Shown here piece after piece: positions 56,001 to 64,000 of a stretch of DNA of 64,000 nt (positions within the stretch are counted from its first letter, which is position 1; each line of letters begins with the position of its first letter). Origin of the DNA: Agarophyton chilense (Eukaryota; Rhodophyta; Florideophyceae; Gracilariales; Gracilariaceae); assembly GCA_030374765.1 (NCBI GenBank), contig JARGXX010000079.1, positions 124,001 to 188,000 of the forward strand. Reading direction: 5' to 3'. Position numbers and translations under genes: made by a program. A model generated the notes under the pieces. The model was given only the letters and a program-made list of their open reading frames with translations. It searched no databases and was not told the origin of the DNA.

Positions 56001-58585
56001 GAAGAAGTGTGTACATACTCAATGCTATGTTTGGAGTAGTTCTTGGGTTCCCTGTCCGGGCTCGGTATCCCCGGGGCTCCTGTTCCAGACAGTGGGGCTG
56101 CTAGACCACTCACGTCTCCTACGTCATTACCATTTACGCCTCGTAATTCATTACCAGTCACGTCTCCTACGTCGTTTCCTAAAGACAACAAGTCAATGAC
56201 GTCTTCTACCTCAGGTTGTGGAGACCTGTTCTGTTTCCCATTCACGTCTCCTACACGCTGGCACGAAGTACTATACTCGAGCTTCTCTTCAGGAGTGGGA
56301 AACTGGTCAGCGCGGCGAAGAGAAGGGTTGTTCGTCGTTCTATTTGGCGTTGGGGACGTGAAAGGCTTGACTTTAAGTTTCGGCGCAATTGGCGGGCTTC
56401 TCCTGAAAACGTCTCCAATTACCTCGCAACCCAGAATGTCGGACATAGAATCATCTTCTTTCTTAGTGAACAGTTCATCATCTTCTTTCTTTGTAAACAG
56501 TTTTTGTTCTAACGCTTCCCAATCTATTGCTCTCCTGCTCGCGCCTCTAGAAAGCTCCTCCTTCCAACTCTGATAGCGAGCTCTCAATGAGCTCTGAAGA
56601 GCTTGACAACGCTCCTTAATGACCTCATCAGCTACCTTGAGGGGTGTGTGGTTGTGTCGTAGATCTGCAGAAACGCACCATTTCAGACTTTTCCATCCCA
56701 AGCTGAAGTTAATGGTCGAAGGACACCGAGTGGGTGCTTTGCTCTTGGCACAACGAAATCTCCCAGTAAAGAGACGATCGCTCTGCCTCATTTTCCTTCT
56801 TATCAATCGAAAATGGTGCATGACATACAAGAACCCATGTCTTGATGCTGTCGAGCACATGAAAGCCCTCATGTCGTCTACTTCGCCTACGAATTTCAGT
56901 CCGGGACCACTAAGAGGTTTCTCTCCCACTCTTGATGCCACTGAAAGAGCCATCTCCTCATCTCGGTTATCGTTTTCGTTCAAAGACCTTTGAACAGAGA
57001 CGACTACGGCCTGATCAATAACATGATCAACTACGGAATGCAAAATTCGGGAAGCGTCCAGAGAGTGTAGGCTGCGAGCAGATATTCTGTCCATCACTTC
57101 ATCAAGGACTTGATCCATAATTGAATGAACAACGTCAGAACTATCCAGAAACTTCACTATTCGAGTAGACCTCCTTCGAAGGAGGGGAGACAAGCATGAA
57201 TTGGAGACGTCAATCTTGCTCCGAACCTGTTCCTTAATGTCTCGCTGACATTGCGACGACCGCTCCTTCTCATTTCCCTCAATCATCCGCACAATCAAGT
57301 CCTTGAGTTGCTCATCGTCTTGCCTGCGCAACACAATATCGATGTCGGACGGTTTTTTCATCCCCTCCCTCTTCGCTACGTTGTCTACATCTTCATGATG
57401 ATCGCGTCCCCGGAGAGTAGCTGCGGCGCTGTCTGAATATATCGCTGATACAGCTTGTGAGGGAGATTCAGTTGCCTTTCTCTTCGTCAGAATCATATCA
57501 CCTCGTTCCCTAACCGGGCTGCGGATCTTCTTCAAGCGGGACTTTCCCTGCTCTCGAGTTCGATATATATGACGACGGTGATTTAAGCGGTAGTCCTGCA
57601 GCATAGTCTCGGAAACTTCTTTTCCTTCGTAGAACTCGTAGGCCATAAGAATGTGAACTATACGGCTTCTGATGGCCATCCACCTATAACGCTCAGATAA
57701 AGCAGAGCTGAAGCCGTGCGCAAAACTTCGACCTGGCGCAAACCCTCGATCCGCAGCAAATTCAGCCGCTGCGGATATCACATAACACCCACAGCTATGT
57801 CCATCTTTCTGCAGAGGGTACTGTTTTATGTCAAGCATAAAGTTCTTCTTCGAGAGAACTGCAGAAACCTCGCCATTCAGAATAGTATATTCAAACGCTC
57901 GCTTGAATAGAAGTAGAACTTGCTCCGGGCATTTCCAGCGTAAACTGTCTCCGAAGAAAACTGTAGGCTTTTTCCTTTTCTTCGACCTACTTCCAGGCGA
58001 CTTCTGTCCTACGAGAACCCCCCAATGCTGATTTGAGAGGTTCAAAGGGACTACTACCGTGTGAATGGCGCAGTTTGTGCCAGTAGCATTCCTCGAGAGC
58101 GATTTAGATAGCGGCTTCAGTATCAGTTCTACAATGTCTTTGGAAGTCATCCGTTTTGTCTCCATCCTGTTTGCGTAGCCTGTCAGAGATGTGCCTGTGT
58201 CACAGGGACAGATACAAACTCCTGGTTTGGGCTCCATGTCCATCAGAGCAGAAGTGATAAGATCACTGCACAGGTAGGCGGTCTTGCTCGAACTATGAAC
58301 AAAGGACACAGGACTTGTTTCACGTTCCTCTGCTTCGACAATGTCATAGACGTGTCGGTGGACAACTGAAAACCGCAGCTTGGACGATGTTAACTGTAGT
58401 CTACCATACTTTTCCAGGTTCTTGTAAAACTCAATACATATTTTGGAAACACCTTCTTTTCCATGACTTCTACAAAACAGTTCAAGAACATCTTCTATTT
58501 CACAAAATATGAAAATGTTAGAACGGTTAGAATAATAGGTTCAGAAACAGCCTGTTTTCGATATCTTACCTTTTTTATCATGCAT
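53066..58585 (-). CDS. MULE transposase fused to an N-terminal Ulp1-type protease
   Basis: The predicted join is 58585-58570 plus 58494-53066, giving 1814 residues. Domains in order: a Ulp1/C48 cysteine protease at about 70-265 with His162 (NQHWGVLV), Asp188 (FFGDS), Gln234 and Cys240 (QKDGHSCGC); a WRKY/FLYWCH-like zinc module near 545-625 ending CVSADLRHNH; a low-complexity part with GNDVGDV repeats; a second such module near 970-1070 ending FTGARHNH; a MULE transposase core with Asp1191 (SVDCKAV), Asp1252 (TMDQS) and EWH; and a SWIM zinc finger near 1550-1575 (CSCRN...GFPCRH). The third catalytic acid was not located. Ulp1 domains are known in plant Kaonashi/KI MULEs. Here the protease is complete by motif and in the same chain as the transposase. 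No stops are present. Confidence 0.9.
58495..58569 (-). other. 75-bp GT-AG intron in the MULE transposase gene
   Basis: On the minus strand ATGCATGATAAAAAAG is followed by GTAAGATATC. A branch-point-like TTCTAAC lies about 25 nt before the acceptor GAAATAG. Splicing joins the 16-nt first exon in frame to EDVLELFCRSHGKEG and gives a total of exactly 1815 codons including the stop. Without it the frame has no ATG upstream of 58243 and meets a TGA inside the intron. Confidence 0.75.
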
Positions 58586-58784
58586 TTGTTTAGGAAGAGA
58601 AAGAGTTTTTGTCGTGTAGAATCGATATGAAACGGGTAACAAGGAATGAGAGGGTTGAGTTCGTTCGATACGATACGGATTGGGGTGATGGGGAATACAA
58701 TATTGAGCGGCACAGTGAGCTCAGTTTATTGAGCGCCAAAATTGCGCCAAAAGTTTTGAAATATGGCTAGAAAGTGGACGTCAT

Positions 58785-59072
58785 CTACATGGCGAGGACT
58801 TGGCGCGAGGTGATTTGGGGAGAAGGAGTTCGAGTTGCGGCCGGCTTGCGCATTGGACGAGGAGAGAGCGAGGACGATGTGGGACGATGTGGACGATGTG
58901 TGATTGGCCTGATACGCATATGCGCAAAGAGCGCCATGCGAGCTCAGAGAGCGCACTCCGAGTAGGGGGCCACGGTGCATTGTACGGTATCTGAAATGCG
59001 GCCAGAATTTTAATTGGTCTAAATCTAGTCTATTTCATACATACCAGACGTCGTGTATTTTGGCCTTTCGCC
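58785..59072 (-). repeat. MULE right terminal inverted repeat
   Basis: 288 bp, ending GGCCTTTCGCC. It is the complement of 52527-52814 except at two positions. It probably contains the promoter, since the transposase ATG lies 200 bp further in. Confidence 0.96.
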
Positions 59073-59353
59073 GGAATCCTGGACATGTGGAATGCATTCC
59101 AAACAGAAAAACGAAATAAAGATTGCCTCACTCAGATAATATCAGCAGTATTTAATAATATTCAGCCGACCCAATGACTGCTCGCCAGATCTTCGGGGTC
59201 TTTTGCTGTTGTAACACCTGTCCTGGTATAGTAAGAAAAACACAAATATGGAACCGCAAATCCATGTGCGAAATATTTCGGTCTTAACTGATGAGGCACG
59301 TTTGTAGCTTCCATCTCTGCTACTCCCAGATACGTTCTCCGACAGTTTGAAAC

Positions 59354-59878
59354 ATGGACGTGGAATCCTCTCCTTTAGAGCCTCTCGTTAACGAAGCTCT
59401 TGCTCCAGTCGCCGAACTTCAGCAATATGGTGCTTCAATCATAGAAGAGCTTGACCGTGCCGAAACGGAACTTAAGAGTGCAGACAACCAACCGTTCAAT
59501 GGAATCAGTCCCCAGGTCATGGAAGACATATCAAGACTACGTCAGAAGCAATTTGACATGTTTCGTCAGCACGTTGAAATCGAACAGCAGTATAAGATTC
59601 AAAATACTGTCACGGAAGAAAACAATGTAAAGAAAATGGCTTTCGGTGCAATTGCGAAGACTATGCGGAAGAAAGAAAAAGCTACTGCTTCCTTGCTGCA
59701 GCAACTCGAACTCTTCGATAATGAACTTCGCGATGTAATGGATAAATTTGAAACTTGCCGTGCAACACAAGCCGAAACCGGAGCCAACGAAACTGACAAA
59801 ACAGATTCAACTCAGAAGAGCACAAACACTGAACACACAAATCCTGAGGACAACGTTGATCAGGCGCCAAATTCGTGA
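59354..59878 (+). CDS. Coiled-coil protein of unknown function
   Basis: 174 residues from an ATG in a good context (AACATGG). The protein is nearly all helix by composition, with heptad-like stretches at about 40-75 (VMEDISRLRQKQFDMFRQHVEIEQQY) and 95-140 (KKEKATASLLQQLELFDNELRDVMDKFE). It ends in an acidic, Thr/Asn/Glu-rich low-complexity tail from about 142. No signal peptide or membrane segment is present. I do not recognise the family; small coiled-coil adaptors of many complexes look like this. It is convergent with the next gene, with 217 bp between stop codons. Confidence 0.75.
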   Translation: MDVESSPLEPLVNEALAPVAELQQYGASIIEELDRAETELKSADNQPFNGISPQVMEDISRLRQKQFDMFRQHVEIEQQYKIQNTVTEENNVKKMAFGAIAKTMRKKEKATASLLQQLELFDNELRDVMDKFETCRATQAETGANETDKTDSTQKSTNTEHTNPEDNVDQAPNS

Positions 59879-60095
59879 TGACGCATACATTTGCATGTGC
59901 GAATGTTGTTTTTATGCGTGGAGAACTGCCAATCAGTTCTACTAAAACTCTCGAACTAAACACACGAACGCATCACTTTAGCGAGAGAGCGCATCTATCC
60001 TCGGACAAGTCAGTCACATCTATATTTACAAAAGCTTCGATTCTTTGGACACGTCATTCATTATTTGAGCTAATCCAGTGTTCAGTCTGCTAAAG

Positions 60096-63000
60096 TTAAG
60101 TGTGGTAATTATCTACACGTGCTACCCCTGTGAGTTGAGCTATTCGTTCGGCGGGTTTGGCAGGTTCCCCATCCTCATCCGCCCTCAGCCGTTTTCTTGG
60201 GAATACATCAACCAAAGCCTGTCCTAAAAATACAACGATAGGAATGCGTTTTTCTCGCGAAAATCGAGATACGTATTCTATCAATGCTCGAGCTGAAGCC
60301 ATCACATCGGGAGCAACTACGTTATGAATACGGTTTGAAGCACGAGCCAGTTCTGCGTTAAGTTCGTCGTCTTCCAGATGGCGAGCCAAAACCTTCATGT
60401 GAACAGCCGGTGTGAACATAAGAATACAATAAGGAACCATTACCCTGAGCCCGAAGACTGAGTCACTTGAATTCACGAGGTCTGCATACGAGAACATGAA
60501 CACCGGAATAAAAGCGCCCAAATCCTTTTTTGAAGACAAGATATCCTTGGCATTTGTCAGAAGTACCATGGCAGCTTCCTTCAGATCCCCGGTTGTTGCG
60601 CTGCCCAATCCAGTAACTTTAAGAAAATCAACATGTGGATAGTTTCGACGTCCGATTTTTGCCGATATGCGAAGACCAAAAAGCTGAACTCCCTTCCGAG
60701 ACTGCGATAACGGAGAAGACAATGGCCCCGTATGCCGCGCGATTGCATCCACAGCAGTTGGGTCTAGAAATCCGCCCAGGTCAAGAAAAGAAACTAAATT
60801 TCTTGGGTCCATGTGGTTCAAACGAAGGAGGCTTTGGAAGGCGAGCTGTTGTCTCCTCGCTTCCTCAGTGTTCTCTAGATCAAGCAAATCTCTTCGCGAG
60901 GATCCAAAACTAATGAATCGAACGAGCTTCCGAGCTGCTGTGATAGCCCTCTCCTCGTTTCCGTAGTAATGTGACAGTGTCACAATGGGTTCTTCTTCCT
61001 GAAGACCACGAATTACATCCAGAAGGCAGTGAGAACGAATGACGACGTGATCAAAGAAAAGTTCCCATGGGAGAATTTGCAGCGGCAAGTCTGCCACAAG
61101 AACAATAGGTCTACTTCTAGACCGTTGAAGCATAGAAGAGGAGCTCAAAAACTCGCGAGGCGCTCCTAGGACGTTATTCCCAAGCCCTTGAATGATTTCT
61201 GAGTCGCGATCCTTGTGCCACAAACCGTCCCTTTTGAAACCCTTCACTAGATCGTAAAGATACCTAAGTTCTCCATCCAACGGAGACCGTAGGCAAGTGT
61301 CAACCTTTCCGTTTGGATTACTTCCTGGAAATTTCCCTGAGAGTGCGTCGTCTGAGCTTCTCTGTTTTCCTCCAAATGCAATGCGTTGAACACTTCCCCC
61401 GTCATCGACTGCGTAGTATCCCAACACACCATGGGCGTACAGAATATAGACAAGGCGTCTGCCTATTGATTCTGGTACAGTCCATTCCTTTCGAGAAAGC
61501 GGGTTGCAATGAACCCAACCCAACAGTGCATCACTGTTACGGCTTTGCAATTGTTCGATGGTGATTTCTCCGTGTTCATACCGCTTCGTCTCGGTTTTTA
61601 TGCGATGGAGATGAGCCCATACTTTCTCAGATAAGGTTACACCAAAGATGGGCGAAGATCCATCTGTCTCACCCACGTCTCCATCTAGTTCTTCCCTTAT
61701 AGTTTTGACGAGAACAGCCAGATCGTTTCGAGGTATTCTCGGGAATTCCTTCCGTTCCTTAGTTTCCTCTTCCCGTGGAATTGAATCCTGAGTTTCTTTC
61801 TGAGAGTCAGCAGATGCACTATCTCGCTTATTCTTTTCCTCAATTGCATCAGATTCTGTCGCGTCCGAGATTGTCCCCCGATTTTCATTGGAACGTGCCC
61901 CAGAAGACTTTGATGAGGACATGGTTGCTTTTTCAGACGTCTTGGAGGAATTTGTTTGTTTCATCCCCGATGTGCTATCTGAATTCAAAGACTCAATCAA
62001 TCGATTCTTGGAGGCAGTTGTTCTAGTATTGCTTTGAGACAACGTAAAGTTGCCTATGCTTCGTACTTCATCTTCAACGTCAGCATCCTCATTCAATATG
62101 TGCATGGCTCCAAGACCTAGATCGGGCTTGAATGGAAAGATCATTTCTACGTCTGTTCCGAGAGCATGAGGCTTGTATTCGGGTCCAGTCTTTGAAGTGC
62201 TGAAGAAATTGGTGGGAATCAACACAGCTCCAGTACCTTTTACAGCACTTATGACTTGTTGGCGCGGACGATTGATGAACAGAGAAAGACCTTGACGTCC
62301 CAACGCAACCCCTTCGTTGCTTATCATGTGGAGAAATGCACTAGCTGGACGTCTGGATGCCGTTGACTCGCTGGAAAGTTCCGAATAGCAATCAGATTTG
62401 ATGTCACTTATTGGACTTACGTTTTGTTTCCCATTTTTGACAGTATTGCGTTCACTGCTTGCATTTTGATCTTGGCGTTGTCGGGATGAGTCGGTACTGG
62501 TTCTCGGGTTTTTCTGTTGAAGAGAATCTTCGCTCTCTGGTACAGACGATTTTCTCTCTCCTTCTGTTTCATCTATATCAAACAGAGCGTCTTTTTGGGA
62601 ATCATAGGCTAAGTTTAACTTCTTGTCAATAGAAAGATGCAAAGTCACATATGCCTCGAAAAGACGAAGATGAGTGTTCATTTCCGAAAAGTTGATGACA
62701 CGTGAATCACACATAACCAAACGAACAAGTCTACCGCACAGATTCCTCAACCGCATGAGAGTTGAGACTGGTGCAATTGATGATAACACAACGGTGAAAT
62801 CTTCTCCATCGGTGAAAAGTCGAGAAAAAAGTTTCCAAGCCTCTGAAACCCAGCCAGACCAAGAACTTGATGGCTGACCCTGGATGTACTTAATTTCCGC
62901 CAGCGCAGCCATAGCATTCACTAGAAGAAGAGGAACATTGGCTGTTGTTGCGGTTGTGATTACATTATGTATAATATCGAGAACATCGGCGAAATTGATC

Positions 63001-63947
63001 TCTTTGTCGAGTAGTTTGCAAGCCCTGCCCAAATTCATCCCACCCCCAGCTTCGGTACTCAGAACCACTCTACGAAACACAAAATCAATGCAAGTACGAG
63101 CCCACAACAAATCAGATTTTGCACTACCGATTTCATTGCCAGCCGCCTCGTAGTATTTGCTGCCCGCTTCAAAGGCTGTCATGGTATGTTCGACAAGCTT
63201 TGCATTAAAGCTCGCAGATTCATTAGGAACACTCATTGCATCGTCTTTCCATTCGTAGGGGCTTGTAGAGGGACAGGACATTTCATAAAGAACTTTGCCT
63301 CGAAGATAATGCAAGCGTCCAAGATCCCAAAATGAATGCTCGTCACAGCCCTCAATGGCTTTATCAGCCAAGTCTAGCGCTTCAGAGAGGCGCCCGCCGT
63401 GGGTAAGTGCTCTCAGACGGAGAACTATGACTTGCATACTCTGACGTTCGCTTTCGACTTCTGCCCCGGAATCTCGATCACTGTCATGCATACGGAAGAT
63501 AGACATTCTTTGGGCATCACCAAAATTACGGAGTCGGCCAATATCTTCAATGCCACGAGCCTTCGCTGCCTGGTGAAAGGTTCGTTCCATCTCATCTAAT
63601 ATCTCCAAACATCTGGTTATCTCCCGGCGCTTCAAGCGAATACGAGCCATTAATTCCAGAACCATAAAACGGGATGTGTGGGGAAGAGACAACTCAAGGA
63701 GCCCTCGACATCTGCTTTCGGAAGCGCTGTAGTTTGCTCTTGTATGTTCTGTCCTGGCGCGCAAGAACTCGACGCGAAATCTGTCAGAGTCTGCTGCCGC
63801 CTCCTGCTCTGCCTCAATCCGGAGAAGCTCTCGTTGTTCTTCTTCGTGCTCTGATCGGTCAGGAATTTGAGTGCTCGTCGTGTGTTGGGTCTCATTTCCA
63901 AAGGAAAGTGCGCTTCCAGTCTTCGGTAGTCTAGAGTTTTCTCGCAT
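60096..63947 (-). CDS. Large protein with helical-repeat N-terminus and CHAT/separase-like C-terminus
   Basis: A single exon of 1283 residues from the ATG at 63947. Residues 40-430 form alternating helices resembling TPR-type repeats (for example CRGLLELSLPHTSRFMVLELMARIRLKRREITRCLEILDEME). Residues 460-760 are Ser/Glu/Thr-rich and probably disordered. From about 935 the protein reads PIVLVADLPLQILPWELFFDHVVIRS, the LPWE/LPFE signature strand of CHAT peptidases and separases. The region to about 1260 keeps alternating strands and helices. The catalytic His-Gly and Cys motifs of CHAT/separase are not evident, so it may be a non-catalytic member. The function cannot be named. The TPR plus CHAT layout is common in eukaryotic and bacterial scaffold or signalling proteins. 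Confidence 0.8.
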   Translation of the reverse strand: MRENSRLPKTGSALSFGNETQHTTSTQIPDRSEHEEEQRELLRIEAEQEAAADSDRFRVEFLRARTEHTRANYSASESRCRGLLELSLPHTSRFMVLELMARIRLKRREITRCLEILDEMERTFHQAAKARGIEDIGRLRNFGDAQRMSIFRMHDSDRDSGAEVESERQSMQVIVLRLRALTHGGRLSEALDLADKAIEGCDEHSFWDLGRLHYLRGKVLYEMSCPSTSPYEWKDDAMSVPNESASFNAKLVEHTMTAFEAGSKYYEAAGNEIGSAKSDLLWARTCIDFVFRRVVLSTEAGGGMNLGRACKLLDKEINFADVLDIIHNVITTATTANVPLLLVNAMAALAEIKYIQGQPSSSWSGWVSEAWKLFSRLFTDGEDFTVVLSSIAPVSTLMRLRNLCGRLVRLVMCDSRVINFSEMNTHLRLFEAYVTLHLSIDKKLNLAYDSQKDALFDIDETEGERKSSVPESEDSLQQKNPRTSTDSSRQRQDQNASSERNTVKNGKQNVSPISDIKSDCYSELSSESTASRRPASAFLHMISNEGVALGRQGLSLFINRPRQQVISAVKGTGAVLIPTNFFSTSKTGPEYKPHALGTDVEMIFPFKPDLGLGAMHILNEDADVEDEVRSIGNFTLSQSNTRTTASKNRLIESLNSDSTSGMKQTNSSKTSEKATMSSSKSSGARSNENRGTISDATESDAIEEKNKRDSASADSQKETQDSIPREEETKERKEFPRIPRNDLAVLVKTIREELDGDVGETDGSSPIFGVTLSEKVWAHLHRIKTETKRYEHGEITIEQLQSRNSDALLGWVHCNPLSRKEWTVPESIGRRLVYILYAHGVLGYYAVDDGGSVQRIAFGGKQRSSDDALSGKFPGSNPNGKVDTCLRSPLDGELRYLYDLVKGFKRDGLWHKDRDSEIIQGLGNNVLGAPREFLSSSSMLQRSRSRPIVLVADLPLQILPWELFFDHVVIRSHCLLDVIRGLQEEEPIVTLSHYYGNEERAITAARKLVRFISFGSSRRDLLDLENTEEARRQQLAFQSLLRLNHMDPRNLVSFLDLGGFLDPTAVDAIARHTGPLSSPLSQSRKGVQLFGLRISAKIGRRNYPHVDFLKVTGLGSATTGDLKEAAMVLLTNAKDILSSKKDLGAFIPVFMFSYADLVNSSDSVFGLRVMVPYCILMFTPAVHMKVLARHLEDDELNAELARASNRIHNVVAPDVMASARALIEYVSRFSREKRIPIVVFLGQALVDVFPRKRLRADEDGEPAKPAERIAQLTGVARVDNYHT

Positions 63948-64000
63948 TATTGGTTCACTCGCTCTTTTCCGCTGATTATGTGACTGGCTTCCATCACTGC

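Larger units (their letters stand above)
52527..59072 (-). mobile_element. Young MULE (Mutator-like) transposon with Ulp1-fused transposase
   Basis: The 6546-bp element is bounded by 288-bp terminal inverted repeats that differ at two positions. It is flanked by a perfect 9-bp duplication GGAATCCTG (52518-52526 and 59073-59081), the hallmark size for Mutator-like elements. The termini read GGC(A/G)AAAGGCC. A single gene on the minus strand fills the interior and is intact, so this copy may be autonomous and recently inserted. It sits in an intergenic gap between a small plastid-like gene and a coiled-coil gene. Confidence 0.96.

Overview
The window is nuclear DNA from a eukaryote with intron-poor genes. 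A red alga (Rhodophyta, perhaps a florideophyte) fits best but is not proven. The support is: long single-exon genes; one well-supported GT-AG intron of only 75 bp; one small protein starting MAF with a plastid-transit-like N-terminus; and dense, layered Ty3/gypsy, MULE, Harbinger and tyrosine-recombinase elements. No prokaryotic operons, CRISPR arrays or rRNA genes are seen.

Layout. 0-4.3 kb: two host genes, an amidinotransferase (673-1878, +) and a small TMEM14-like membrane protein (3389-3829, -). 4.3-6.6 kb: a decayed PIF/Harbinger transposon (4348-6603) with its TTA duplication. 6.7-14.3 kb: a decayed minus-strand gypsy element A, which holds a 446-bp solo LTR (7795-8240) of family C. 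15.0-34.8 kb: a nest of three insertions. Chromodomain gypsy element B (14984-34794, minus) is split by chromodomain gypsy element C (22592-31987, plus, 446-bp LTRs, duplication GACGG). C is in turn split by a 664-bp solo LTR of family D (25969-26632, duplication CAGTC). 34.8-38.4 kb: AT-rich DNA without recognisable genes, ending in a hairpin-rich minisatellite. 39-40.4 kb: a decayed tyrosine recombinase. 41.3-45.5 kb: a decayed fragment of the giant adaptor TRRAP/Tra1, split by a second family-D LTR. 45.8-46.1 kb: a broken RING finger. 47.6-64 kb: the gene-rich part, with a membrane-anchored HExxH protein, a small plastid-like protein, a young MULE transposon (52527-59072), a coiled-coil protein and a large protein with a CHAT-like C-terminus.

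The most striking object is the MULE. Its 288-bp terminal inverted repeats differ at only 2 positions, its 9-bp target duplication is perfect, and its frame is intact. It encodes about 1814 residues, with a Ulp1-type cysteine protease domain at the N-terminus of the transposase. A second notable pattern is a decayed opposite-strand reading frame between the chromodomain and the 3' LTR in both chromodomain gypsy elements, B and C.

Limits: all calls come from reading the sequence. No database search, alignment program or expression data was used.
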